48,050 bases of DNA from Hofstenia miamia (lineage: Eukaryota > Xenacoelomorpha > Acoela). The notes under the pieces are model-generated. The model was not told the origin of the DNA. It made no database searches and saw only the letters and a program-made list of their open reading frames with translations. This document shows, piece by piece, positions 22,772-33,505 of this stretch (position 1 is its first letter; every line of letters starts with the position of its first letter). The position numbers and the translations under genes were made by a program. The DNA lies in the NCBI GenBank assembly GCA_004352715.1, contig SCFE01000008.1, positions 1,471,299-1,519,348 of the forward strand, read 5' to 3'.

Positions 22772-23853
22772 TATCTGACAAGTACAATAAGACACTACTC
22801 TAACCAATTTGGTTTCAGAAAAGGTTCATCGACAGAGTGCCCTCTTCTGAAAATCGTTAATACATGCAAAAATCACAGCGAACTTTACGACTATGTGAGA
22901 ATATTTACATTTGATCTAGGCAAGGCATTTGACCACGCTCCACGGCACAGGATTGTAGAAAAATTAAATGAATTAATACCCGATCCAAAACATGTAATTA
23001 ACATTCTTTCGGATTTTCTAATGGAAAGAAGACAATATGTCAATATGGGCAGACATCACTCTGGACTACTTGAGACTAATTGTGGTGTTCCTCAAGGGGC
23101 TATTTTAGGACCAATCATGTTTAATTTACTATATGACGAGATGCAAATTTCTTCTGAATCTGGTAACTTGGTTAAATATATGGATGATATCTATTGCATT
23201 ATTCCTGGTTTTTATGGATACCCTGATCAAGCTGAAACAATTATTAAAAAACTTATGTCGTGGTGCAGTTTGAATAATATGTTTTTCAATACAAACAAAT
23301 CTGCAGAGCTCTGTATCCAATTTCAAAAAGGTGATAAACCTCGTAAAATTCATGGAATTCAACAGAAAAGCAATGTCGTAGTTCTTGGAGTATACTTGTG
23401 CAGTGATCTTAGATTTGATGAACATGTGAATAAACTAGAGAGAAAAGTTTATTCATTAATATACCTCCTACTCAAAATCAAGCACTTAAATTATAGCTTT
23501 GAAAAATTGAATTATTTATATAGAACAATAATTTCCACTCATATAAGCTATTGCATAAGAGTGTGGGGAGGTTGTTCACAACAAAACCTACACAAAATTG
23601 ATCGCCTCCAACGTAAAACACAAAAATGGGATTATTGGAATCTTATATATCAATAAAGGAATTTATTTTGGACAAGGATAACGAGCTATATGACAAAATA
23701 ACGAGCAATAGCAATCATACTTTGAGAGGAATAATTCCCGAATGAGAAATATATGCTGTTGATCGGTTACGAGAAAGGAAACCACATTCCGATTGCAGTG
23801 CAGGAAATAAATATACAAATTTCTTTCCCGATCGAATTCTCAAGAAATATTAA
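22772..23853 (+). pseudogene. 5'-truncated LINE reverse transcriptase (ORF2)
   Basis: A continuous plus-strand frame from 22772 to 23656 encodes NQFGFRKGSST, TFDLGKAFDHAPRH (catalytic Asp motif A), GVPQGAILGP (motif B) and KYMDD (motif C; most relatives have YADD). It then reads LGVYLCSDLRFDEHV and IDRLQRKTQ of the thumb and connection region. A frameshift near 23630 moves the frame to ITSNSNHTLRGIIPE, a stop, then LRERKPHSD and TNFFPDRILKKY, ending at 23851-23853. This is the usual tail of the non-LTR elements of the jockey/CR1 type. The endonuclease and ORF1 are absent, as expected from incomplete reverse transcription. Because at least two lesions are present, it is inactive, although the catalytic motifs survive. 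Confidence 0.88.
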
Positions 23854-23929
23854 AAAAAATATGTTTTTTCTAATTTTGTAAATTAATAAGATTATCAGAT
23901 GTTTTTTTGATTCTAATAAATTATTATTA

Positions 23930-25140
23930 TTATCGCATGCTATTAGCAAGTTTATATAAAAAATATTTTTCAAGAACTATGATTTTTGTGAGAAAGGCTA
24001 AATTTACTCAGAGAATACTTTTTTAAGTATGCATGTATTTATTAATATATTAAATTAAATTTTATTAATTTGTCGTGCAAATTGATTTAGCCAACCCACT
24101 AAAACTGACATAAAGTGTTGCCGGTTTTTCAAATTGAAATGTTGCTAAAGTGTTTTTCTAAGTTCGTTCAAAATTATGGTAACATAAGTTTCGGTTACGT
24201 AATTTTGAATGGACTTGTAATGTATCATTCATAATCACAAGCAATTAATAAGCCTTAAATGGAATATTATTTTCAAAAACTATGATTTTCGAGAATTTCA
24301 GTATGATCATCGAAATTATTATGTGAAAATGATTTTTCTCTCAGAGAATGCTTATTTAATTTGCATATATTAACTAAAACAAGCTTTATTAATTTTGAAT
24401 TCGATTTGATTTAGCAAAACACTAAAACTGATATAAATTTTTTTCCGGTTCTTCAAATTGAAATTTTTCAGTAGTGTTTTTTAAGTTGGTTCAAAATAGT
24501 AATACAATATAATTTAGATTACTTAATTTTGATTCGACTTCTAATATAAAAATAACATAAAAAATAAGTACAATATTTGACATACTTTTTAATATTTTTC
24601 ATATGACTTCATTCATAATCACCAGCTTTCAGTAAGTTTGATATCGAAAATTATTTTCCAAAAAAAAAATTGTTCTAGGCTGTTTTCTCAAGTCTGGGCC
24701 GTTTGAACGATTGCCCATGCTTAGTCCGGCCAGTTTCAATTGATGAAATACAGGTCCAGTTCAGGTCCGAGCCCATCACTTCCAAAACCATTACAAATAT
24801 TAGTGTATATAATATTGTAATGCAAGAGAAATTATGTATATTTATTAATACAATTTTCAACAATTGTAGAAATTTCATACCCAGGCCCGGGCTAGCATTC
24901 TCTTAGTTTTTCACCGCATTCTTGGCAAAGCCCAGATCTGTCGATCTCTTAAAATCTCTTAAAATGAAACTGATACAATCAGATTTCGTTGAATACTTTT
25001 TAATTGTTTTCAAATGTTTCACTCAAATACACCAGCTATTACCAAGTTTTAGTTAGAAAATTGTTTTCAAAAATATGAATTTTCGAGAATTGTCAGTATG
25101 ATCAGCGAAATTTTTATATGAAAAACATTCTCTTCTCCGT
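23930..25140. repeat. Decayed tandem array of ~310-400-bp units
   Basis: A block containing ttttcaa.aactatgattttcgag, then actaaaactgatataaa, ccggtt.ttcaaattgaaat and cattcataatcac recurs with divergence. The equivalent anchor lies at 23961, 24267, 24649 and 25058. Spacing grows from about 306 to about 409 bp, the last unit probably because of the GC-richer insertion at 24676-24960 (gggcc and ggtccg motifs). It looks like an old satellite-like array rather than coding sequence. Confidence 0.6.
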
Positions 25141-25380
25141 GCCTCAATGTTGTTCACGATAGTTTATCCAGAAATGTACTTCATTTTATAATGGTGGGAG
25201 CACTGTACAGTTGTTAAATTAATAACGCTTTAATTTTATAAAGAAAAATTATAGTTTTAGATTGGCTTTATAAGTTTTGTCTTTTTTTCAACGGAAATTT
25301 ATTTCCTTTAAATGCATATGAAATCCATGAATGATGATGATTTCATTGACTACTTTATGTAAAAAAAAACAAATAATTCA

Positions 25381-27746
25381 GAAGTAAATCGGCTATCTAC
25401 AATTATTGGAAATCTTAAATCAAAAGCTAATGTAGAATCGCGATCATATTCTGAAGCTGTGAAAATTGAACTTGTTGTTCAGCAATAATTCAGAAAATAT
25501 CTTCATCGAAAATATTAGTTCAAGAAAAACATTAAGTGCTTTCAAACAAGCTTACTAAAGCACCAAGGAACTTTTGTTAAATCAAAATATAATATCAAGA
25601 AAAAATACAGCAATTGAATGTTCTCATGAGAATTCAGTTGTTGAGATCAAAGAAAAACTTGAAGCATCTGGGATTAAATTTAAAGTGATAAATCAGCTTG
25701 ATGCTAATATTAGGCTTTTCGGGATTCCTTCATTTGTTTCCCAAGAGGAACAAAATGAGCTTAAAGATTATGGTATAAATGCTAAGTTTTTGTTTAAACA
25801 ACGTGCTTCACATATATTTAGTCTTGACAACTCAAATCTAAGAAAACTCATTAACTGTTTTCCTAATTAAAAATTTCCATCCATAACTTCATGTATGTTA
25901 CTTCCCTTCAAACTGTTTTTGCATGCCAAACTTTTGTATTAAATGCAAGAAGTTTGGTCATTCAATGAAATACTGCAAAAGTAATGAACCTCTTCCATCA
26001 GATGACGTATGCAAATCTAATTGTTTATATTGTAATTCTCAACATAGACATTATGAGTTATGTAATGTTCTTCAAAAAGAAATTATCAAATATATTGGAC
26101 GTGTTAACCTGATAGATTTTTCATTCAACATAGTTTGAATAGCATCAAGTTTTGCTTCAAATCATAATTAGTTCTCATAATCTTTCTGTTGTATCATTCA
26201 ATCACGCAAATTGATATTGTTTTTGAAAATAATTTTCCCGATATTCTTCTGCAAGAACCACCTCGAGATATTTCAAATTCAAACTATCATTTTTGTTTAA
26301 ACTCAACTCTTAACACTGCTGTAATGTACAAGAGAAACATTCCTTTAAGAATTGTTAAAGAAAACCAGTATTACCAAAAACAGTGAATTAGGATCTTGAT
26401 CCAAATGTATTAAATTTATTGTATTATACATGCCACCGAACACAAATACTGTTATGTTTGAGAAAATATTAGATCAGCTGACAATGTTTATTCAGAAAAA
26501 CCAACACACTGCAATTATAGGAACTGATTGTAATGTACATAATTACTTATGGGATAAAAGCCATGATGCAAAAGGTGATATACTATCAGATTTTGCAATG
26601 CAATCATGCCTTGATATACTTTTCCCTGTATCACCTAGTTTTCTGTCTATAAATGGAAGTTCTACAATTGAATTATTTTTGGTTTCCAAAAAACGAGTAT
26701 AATTGAACAAGGATTTTTTAATGACTTAGATAATTTTCTATCATTTCAAGGACCTATTTATATCTTTATTCAAGTTACGTTTTCACATTTAAAAGAAGTT
26801 ATTGATTATAAACAATACTACTTAATTCTTTCAATGCCATCTCTAAATATTGATAGAAATAAAATGATTCCTTTACACTTTATTGATATTATATAGCTTT
26901 ATTCACTCAGAGATTGCAATATGCCTCAAATATGTCAAAGCATGTAACGTGCTTTATTCCAAAAAGATGGTGGACTCCTGAATTAACAAATTTGTAAAAA
27001 CGATGCATGTCTGCAAAATTATCAAACACCAGTTCATATTCTAAGTTATGTAAAGAATACAAGACAAAAATTGCTTCAGCAAAGAAAGTAGCATGGCAAC
27101 AGTTTTTGTCTGAAATTAATCATCCATGTAAAAGTAAATCGTCTTCATTTAAAAAGCTGATTGAAACAACTAATAAAAATTATTGCCATTTTCTTGAAGG
27201 TGCATTGATAAAACATTTCTTTGAAAAACCAAAAGATTCTGATTTTGACTGACATCCAATTTTATTTCTTCAATGTCGAAATTCAGATGGTTTAGTTACT
27301 CTTGAAGAACTAAAAATATTATTTCTAAATCTAAGAATACAAAATCACCAGGTCCTGATGGAATAACGAACAAGCATTTAAAGTTTCTATCAAGTCAAGA
27401 GATCTCTTTTTTACATTGTATTTTGAATTCATGTTTATTCCATTCTGATTTTCCATCTCATTGGAAAACTGCCGTTGTCAAATTTATACCAAAAACTACA
27501 AACCTTACAAAACTAAATCATTATCATCCAATTAGTTTAACAAGTAACATTGGCAAGATTTTAGAAAAGATTGTAGTTTCCCAATTAAAGATAAATAAAG
27601 TGAATTCTTTAAAATTTCAGTTTGGATATAAACAAGGTGTGTCCACTAATGACGCTCTACAAATAATTACATCATATATTTCTTCAAACAAAAATGTTAT
27701 ATTTCAGTTAGTGAAGCAGTGGACAGCTAAATCATTTGATTTCTGA
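25381..27746 (+). pseudogene. Jockey-type LINE, ORF1 plus endonuclease and start of RT, decayed
   Basis: Plus-strand fragments follow the order of a jockey/CR1-type element. First comes SRSYSEAVK (25439-25465 area), then an RNA-binding-like frame (25574-25870). A zinc-knuckle gag frame (25923-26138) follows, with CIKCKKFGHSMKYC (C-x2-C-x4-H-x4-C) and a second knuckle CLYCNSQHRHYELC. An AP-type endonuclease comes next, with PDILLQEPP and IIGTDCNVHNYLWDKSH (26189-26702). The linker is at 27007-27252. The reverse transcriptase N terminus FPSHWKTAVVKFIPK, HYHPISLTSNIGKILEKIV and QFGYKQGVST is at 27423-27746. Homology stops before catalytic motif A, so the element is 3'-truncated as well as frameshifted at several places. 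This differs from the usual 5' truncation of LINEs. Confidence 0.87.
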
Positions 27747-28721
27747 AATAACGGTGGAACTTGATACTCCTAGAGAATACCATAATCCTAAGAGCCTACA
27801 TTCTTGAATTTGAGAAAACTGTCAAAAATGAAAAATGAATGGTTCATGAATTCTGTCCAACAGAAATAACAGATTTGGAAAGGTTATATTGCTATGAAAC
27901 GAATTTTAGCCAATAGCCAAAAGCATTTAATTGTTGAACACCTATTTCACATGCCTTTCTTTGTATACCATCAATAAAAATTTTTGCATATAGTTTGTTT
28001 TGATGTTCATATTATACGTCTTTAAGAGGCATAAGGGCATTACATATTTGCTCTTTTGGAGGTGAATTCATTTCCTAATGATAGACGTAAACGTTGTTAA
28101 TCCTGCACATGCTTATATTTATTGATTCAAGCTAACAATAACTTTAATTTAGATTATGCTAACTATATAACAGAGAAGAGTCATTTTTAGCACATTCTTT
28201 TTATTGATATAAACACAAACCAAAAATTTTGACTGCTTTGTCAGATACAGTAACGGTTTGGGGTCTTTTTCAAAAACTATCTAAGAACTATAGGAAATTG
28301 CAATTTTTATTTGAATATTATGACAAAAATTAATTTGTTGTGTTCTTGATAATATAGAAACCCTTTTTCAAAAATTTTCCCATCTCACACGAGTAAAACT
28401 AGTCATGTTAAAAAGACTAGCTTTCATGCGCATAAATATAAATCTTAAGGTTTTTGTGAAGAGCTTGCGACTAGGTATATGGTACTCCAATTTGCAAAAA
28501 TGATTACGTTTAGCTTGGTCAGCCTCGAGACAATAGCATTGAAGTATTATTTGCCAATTTTTGATTAGCGGGAGATCGAATGATTATATCACTCTATCTC
28601 ACGTTATGGAAACTCACCACATTCAAAATGCGAAGCTGGCAATCAGTTTTAAAAAATTTAAATTTTTTACTTAAGTGAAATTCAAACATAGTTTTTCACA
28701 ATGCTTATTATTTTTGGTGCT
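27747..28721. other. No gene recognised
   Basis: AT-rich. A 35-codon protein-like stretch on the minus strand near 27900-28010 (GIQRKACEIGVQQLNAFGYW) is too short to assign. Confidence 0.4.
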
Positions 28722-28729
28722 AATGTATG

Positions 28730-29012
28730 CAGACTTGTCAATCAGTTGATGCGAGCACTGCATATATACAACAAGGGTTTGGTAAGCCAAATTTATAGTT
28801 CTGGTTTTTAATTTGTATATGCAGATTTTACATTCAATATACTTTTGTATAATCAGATTTTAAAATTCTTTTTAAATAATAGGAAGAGCTATGCACAAGT
28901 TCGGAGAGCGCAATATTTTAGAAAAATATCAAGCAAAAACGAATCTCATTGAATATTCAAAGGTAAAACGAGCTGAGCCATGCTTAAAAATTTCGGCTTG
29001 TTGACAAGTAGG
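28730..29012. mobile_element. 283-bp miniature element with 8-bp target duplication
   Basis: The left end cagacttgtcaatc and the reverse complement of the right end, cctacttgtcaacaag, match over c..acttgtcaa. The 8-mer aatgtatg flanks both ends (28722-28729 and 29013-29020). Eight-base duplications and short CA..TG inverted repeats suggest a hAT-type MITE. A second, 3'-incomplete member of the family starts at 47235 with the same opening and the shared interior block around atttatagttctg and tatgcagatttt. Confidence 0.8.
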
Positions 29013-29020
29013 AATGTATG

Positions 29021-32000
29021 AAAAGTTTTGTTGAATATTCAAAGCTGCTAAAGCTTCAATCAAAAACATTAAATTAGCAGCTTATTATGTTGCTAGCTAC
29101 ATCTCTAAACAGTTTCCAGGTTTATAAAAAATTTTTATTCCAATACTTACTCTATTAGGATGGCTCTTTTCTTAGCCTAATGAAAGAACTTATTGTGCAA
29201 AGCTTTTGACACAGATTGCTGTTCCTATCGAATTTTTCAATAGAAACATGTCCAAATTATCATAATTGGCTTTTTCATTATTAAGTATGTTATGATGGAT
29301 AATTTAATATTTAGATATATTGGCTGGATTAAATTTAAGCGTTTGCAATCTATTTGATTTTGTATTGCCTGTAGGTGACTAAAGATGTATTATATTAGGC
29401 CAAATTCATCATCCTCTGCTATTTCTTTCTGATTGTTACGATCTTTAGTTAGTATCACTTTAGCTAAAATCATTATATAATTTTAAGAAAATTGTCAAAT
29501 ACGAAATGAATTCACATCCAAAAAGCACATTTTAACAAGCAAAGCCAATGCAAAGTGAAATCTAAAATTTCAATTAAAATATTTTTACTGTGAATGCAAC
29601 ATATCTTAACGGGACCAATATGGGCAAGTACACAAAAATTTTCCGAAGTAAAATATTATTATGGCAATCAGTGGCGTATTAAAGCATATGGACACTGGGA
29701 CAACGCCCGGGGAACCGACCCTTAGAGAGGGGCAAACGTAAATGAAAGATAAGATACAAACAATTTCGTGGAGTTATTAGAATTTAAATACAACAAATTT
29801 ATAGTAAAATGTGCTCTGGAATTATTCCTTGAGAGTATTAGCGCAAGATTCAAACCAAGATATCTCTTTGTGATAAATGAATATTTGCTTTGTACTATCT
29901 AGGAACCAAGGGCGAACCGGTTACAAAATTCTTAGTTTATTGAAATTTTTTGTTTTGATAGGACAACACAAACTGATGTTAGAAACTTTAAATTCAAACA
30001 TGATTAAAATTGCTGACTTCATAGTATAATATGATAGAAATGCCAGAAATATGTCAGGAAAGTACTGTTGTATACAAAGGAAAATTAAAAAAACAATTTT
30101 TTTTGCCGAATTTGCTTCCTGTTTCATATTCTTTGAATTTTGTCAGTTTACTTTGTGCAAATGCTGCTTAGGTTCCAAATTTGTTTTTTTTCATTTGATC
30201 AAAAATTCTACACTTTTTTGTAATCTACATATAGATGGGGGCTATTAGCACCAACAAGTAAAGGTATCTGTTGAAAAGCCGTCACAATTACGTGATGATC
30301 AGTTTGGTGTCGTGCAATACACATTACATGAGAACTAAAAAAAATACCGAAGTCACTGGAAATGGCTCATTTTCAGGGTATTCTACAATTAAAATGTGAA
30401 GCAGCATTTTTTTAAATTTCTTATTTGTTCAATTTGTTTGCAAAAAGCAAATCTTATCCATCAATGCATGTTGATTTTTCAACGTGCGTTTTTGTACGAC
30501 AGCATAGTCTGTTTGATGAACTTAACAAGAACAAATTTTAAGTTTGAAAACCAAACCAAAATACTAGTAAATGACCATTCGATAGAAAAGAAAAAACTTC
30601 CCAATATAGAAAATGAGAACATTCAAGTGTTTTAAGAAAAATAGTAGGTTACAGTTTGACTTATTTGGGTTATTTTTAGGTTTTATAATTGCTAAATTGG
30701 TAAAGAGCGAAAAAGCTATATTTAAAATACCAAATTTAGAATTTTGTATAAAATAACATCTCTAACAAATGTTAATAAACAAACCAGTTGTTGCATTCTT
30801 TATTGGTTTTTTTAATAAAAATCCATGTTCTTTGAAATTTATTTATCTAATGCCATATGCCTATGTGTGCATATTTCATGATTATATGGATAGTAGCAAT
30901 CACTGAATATTATTTTAAAAAATGATTTTTTTGTTTAAATTTATTATGAAAGAGGAAGCTTTAATACAGTTCTAATGTCAATCACTAACATTCAATCAGA
31001 TGGCATTGGAATTTGGATCCTATTATATAAAGTTCTTGAAGCTTGTTGTGACAATTAAATTTTCTAAGTTTGCTATAAGAAACCAGCTGATATAAATTGG
31101 TAATTTTTTGCAATTTTATTTAATTGTTGTAGGAAACATATTGCCAATATTGCATTTGTTCCTAATGAATTTTTTTAATTTAAGCGCGGTGGAGAAAACT
31201 TGCTATTAAATTTTTGGACAATAATGTATCACTTAAGTGAAATAAAGTCATTAAAGAAGTTCGTTGAATTCAAGAAAAGTAGGAAATTTGACTAGAATTG
31301 AGTATAGCATAAAGACCTATTAACAATGATTGCTGTGAAAAGCTGATTGCAAAAGTTATTAAAGTAATCAATTAGTTTTCTTCCTTTTAAATCATTAATC
31401 AGGCCTGGATCAACCTTTACTTGAAATCCAATGGGTCATTGGTTTCTGTGAATTGTAAGAAAAACAATCTAATATAGGGAAAACTGAGTTTTCACATAAA
31501 AGTATGTTTTACTACATGAAGGTGTTGCAATGCGATTAAAATCTGAATGTGTTGCAAATTTCAAAAAATATAATCATGATTTTTTCTTTACGCAAATACA
31601 TTATGAGAAATCGAATTGTAAATGTGTCTTCAATATTTAAAGTTTCTAGATTGAAGTTGCTAGTACATATTTTGTCCAAGACACAAAAATATCAGTTTGA
31701 ACTGGAATCTATAAATATACTGGCTAATGACTAATCAATCCTGTGAAATTAGAATTTATTTAATAGTGGGATTTGACGTTTTAAGTGTTGAAATATGAAG
31801 GAATTTCTCTACAATTTGCCTGATGAGGTTTAGAAAAAACCCTAACACGGCAAAAGGATTGCGTCAATAAATTTGAACTTGTTTGAATCATTTTTGGAAT
31901 TGCTGTACATGCACATTATGATTGCCAGCAGTGCAACAAACACTGGAATTATTGAAAAACGTATTTCACATTCATATTTTGATGGTCTAATATCAACAAG

Positions 32001-33425
32001 CAGTATATTTAAATTATTTTAGGTTCTCATTAAGTTAGTGTTATAGAAATCCATGGTTTCTTTTAATTTTTTTTAAACAAAAATAAAAAATTTTTTTCAA
32101 ATTTTGCCACTAACATTTTTTTTTACTAAAAATTGTTTTTTTAAATTAGTGAGGAAGGTTTCAGAACTACACAAATCCATCACATATGCTTATAAAACAA
32201 ATGGTTTCATACTTTTAGATTTTGGCTTGAATATATTTCAAATTCTATTGTAGATGCTAGCAGTTTTTTTACTAAATTGCACGGCTGCAAGTTCCACATT
32301 ATTAAGTGGCTATATTGCCTAAAAAGTGAAATTAAAAATGGAACATGAAATGTCGCGAGGTCTAGAAACTGCAGGGACACCTAAAATATTTACTAAGTAT
32401 ATTCTACCATAGGCAAGATAATGTTAGTTAAGTGTATTGCATTCACTAAAGTAGACTTTGGTTAGATCCTTTCAAAATGATTGGCAGTTGTCCGACTTAC
32501 AAAGCTAAATTCGGCATCAAAGAACTCACACACTTCTATATTTTCCGATGAAGCTAGGGTGCTGAGACAATTCCTTAACATTAGAAAGTCTGAGTGGTAA
32601 AATTTGACCACTTTGCACATCTTAAATGCATTTGTAGTGCCTCATATAATGAAATCTTAAATAGAAAAACAGCATATTTTGTTCTTCTGATACTTTTCTT
32701 TCACTTGCTTGCATTTTCATTAGTTTTGCTTCAATGGGTTAATTCTGACAACTGCCTGAATCAAAGATATAGAATCGTCATGCTTTTTAGTGTTAATAGA
32801 ACTTAACATAGCCTTAATAGACCTAGAATTATATTGAATTAAGCTCAGCATAGGCAGTGTCAGGATAATAGTCTTCACCTGAATCTCTTAGATTTTAAGT
32901 ATTTACCTTGGTGGGTTTTAAAATTTCAGTCTTTCTGCAGATATTTTAGGAAAAACTATATTACAAAACATGACTCCAGCAAAAAGGAGCTAAATTAAAA
33001 AGGAGAAGTCATTTATTTAGTAGATTATAAAAAATATCGATTATGAAAAATTATAAATTTCAAGCAAATATTAATCAAGGAAACAATCCTAAGTTATTTT
33101 TTCAATAATTTACACCAAATTAAAATTTAAATGAAAGGCTAATTAAATCTCCTTCAAATACATAATAATTTCAAGCACTCTTTCCTTCTCTCTAATCTCT
33201 ATTAAAAGTCCAAGAAAATTTTTCAAGTTTTTTCAAAAATAAATTAAATTAAACTACTTATGAATGTCAACATATATTTATCTAAAGCATTACAAGCACA
33301 TTAATGCACAAAGAAACACACATTTAGGGAATGTTCATCTTCCTTAAATTGCATGTGTAAAATATCATTAATCTATAATTTCATAATCTTTAAATAGAGA
33401 GTTGAACTAGAAAGTAAAACAAAAA
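29021..33425. other. Long gene-free stretch
   Basis: More than 4 kb of AT-rich sequence with only short frames. A 24-codon stretch at 29037-29115 (ASIKNIKLAAYYVASYISK) recalls a short conserved block of hAT-type DUF4371 transposases, but it stands alone. A CAGTGGCGTA hAT-type opening occurs at 29669 without a partner. A 70-codon frame at 32594-32806 has one hydrophobic run and no recognised domain. I see no supported gene. Confidence 0.45.
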
Positions 33426-33431
33426 TTTATT
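33426..33431 (-). terminator. Candidate polyadenylation signal
   Basis: AATAAA on the minus strand about 75 bp beyond the stop codon of the giant GTPase-VWA frame. The spacing fits a short 3' UTR, although the hexamer is common by chance in AT-rich DNA. Confidence 0.4.
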
Positions 33432-33505
33432 ATTTGCATAAACTATTGAAAAGCTTGAAGCATATGACTATTAAGTTGATAATATTGATAAACAAAAGAA
33501 ACACA

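Noticed and set aside
24676-24906. GC-richer block with ctgggcc and gggcccgg motifs as a possible transposon
   Set aside because: Candidate inverted ends match too loosely and no target duplication is visible; retained only as an insertion in the tandem array.
29037-29115. Short hAT-like peptide ASIKNIKLAAYYVASYISK
   Set aside because: Only about 24 codons with no continuation in any frame; similarity to DUF4371 transposases could be chance.
29669-29678. CAGTGGCGTA hAT-type opening
   Set aside because: No inverted partner or matching 8-bp flank was found nearby.
32594-32806. 70-codon frame with a hydrophobic segment
   Set aside because: Length and AT-driven Phe/Leu richness are compatible with chance; no splice or homology support.
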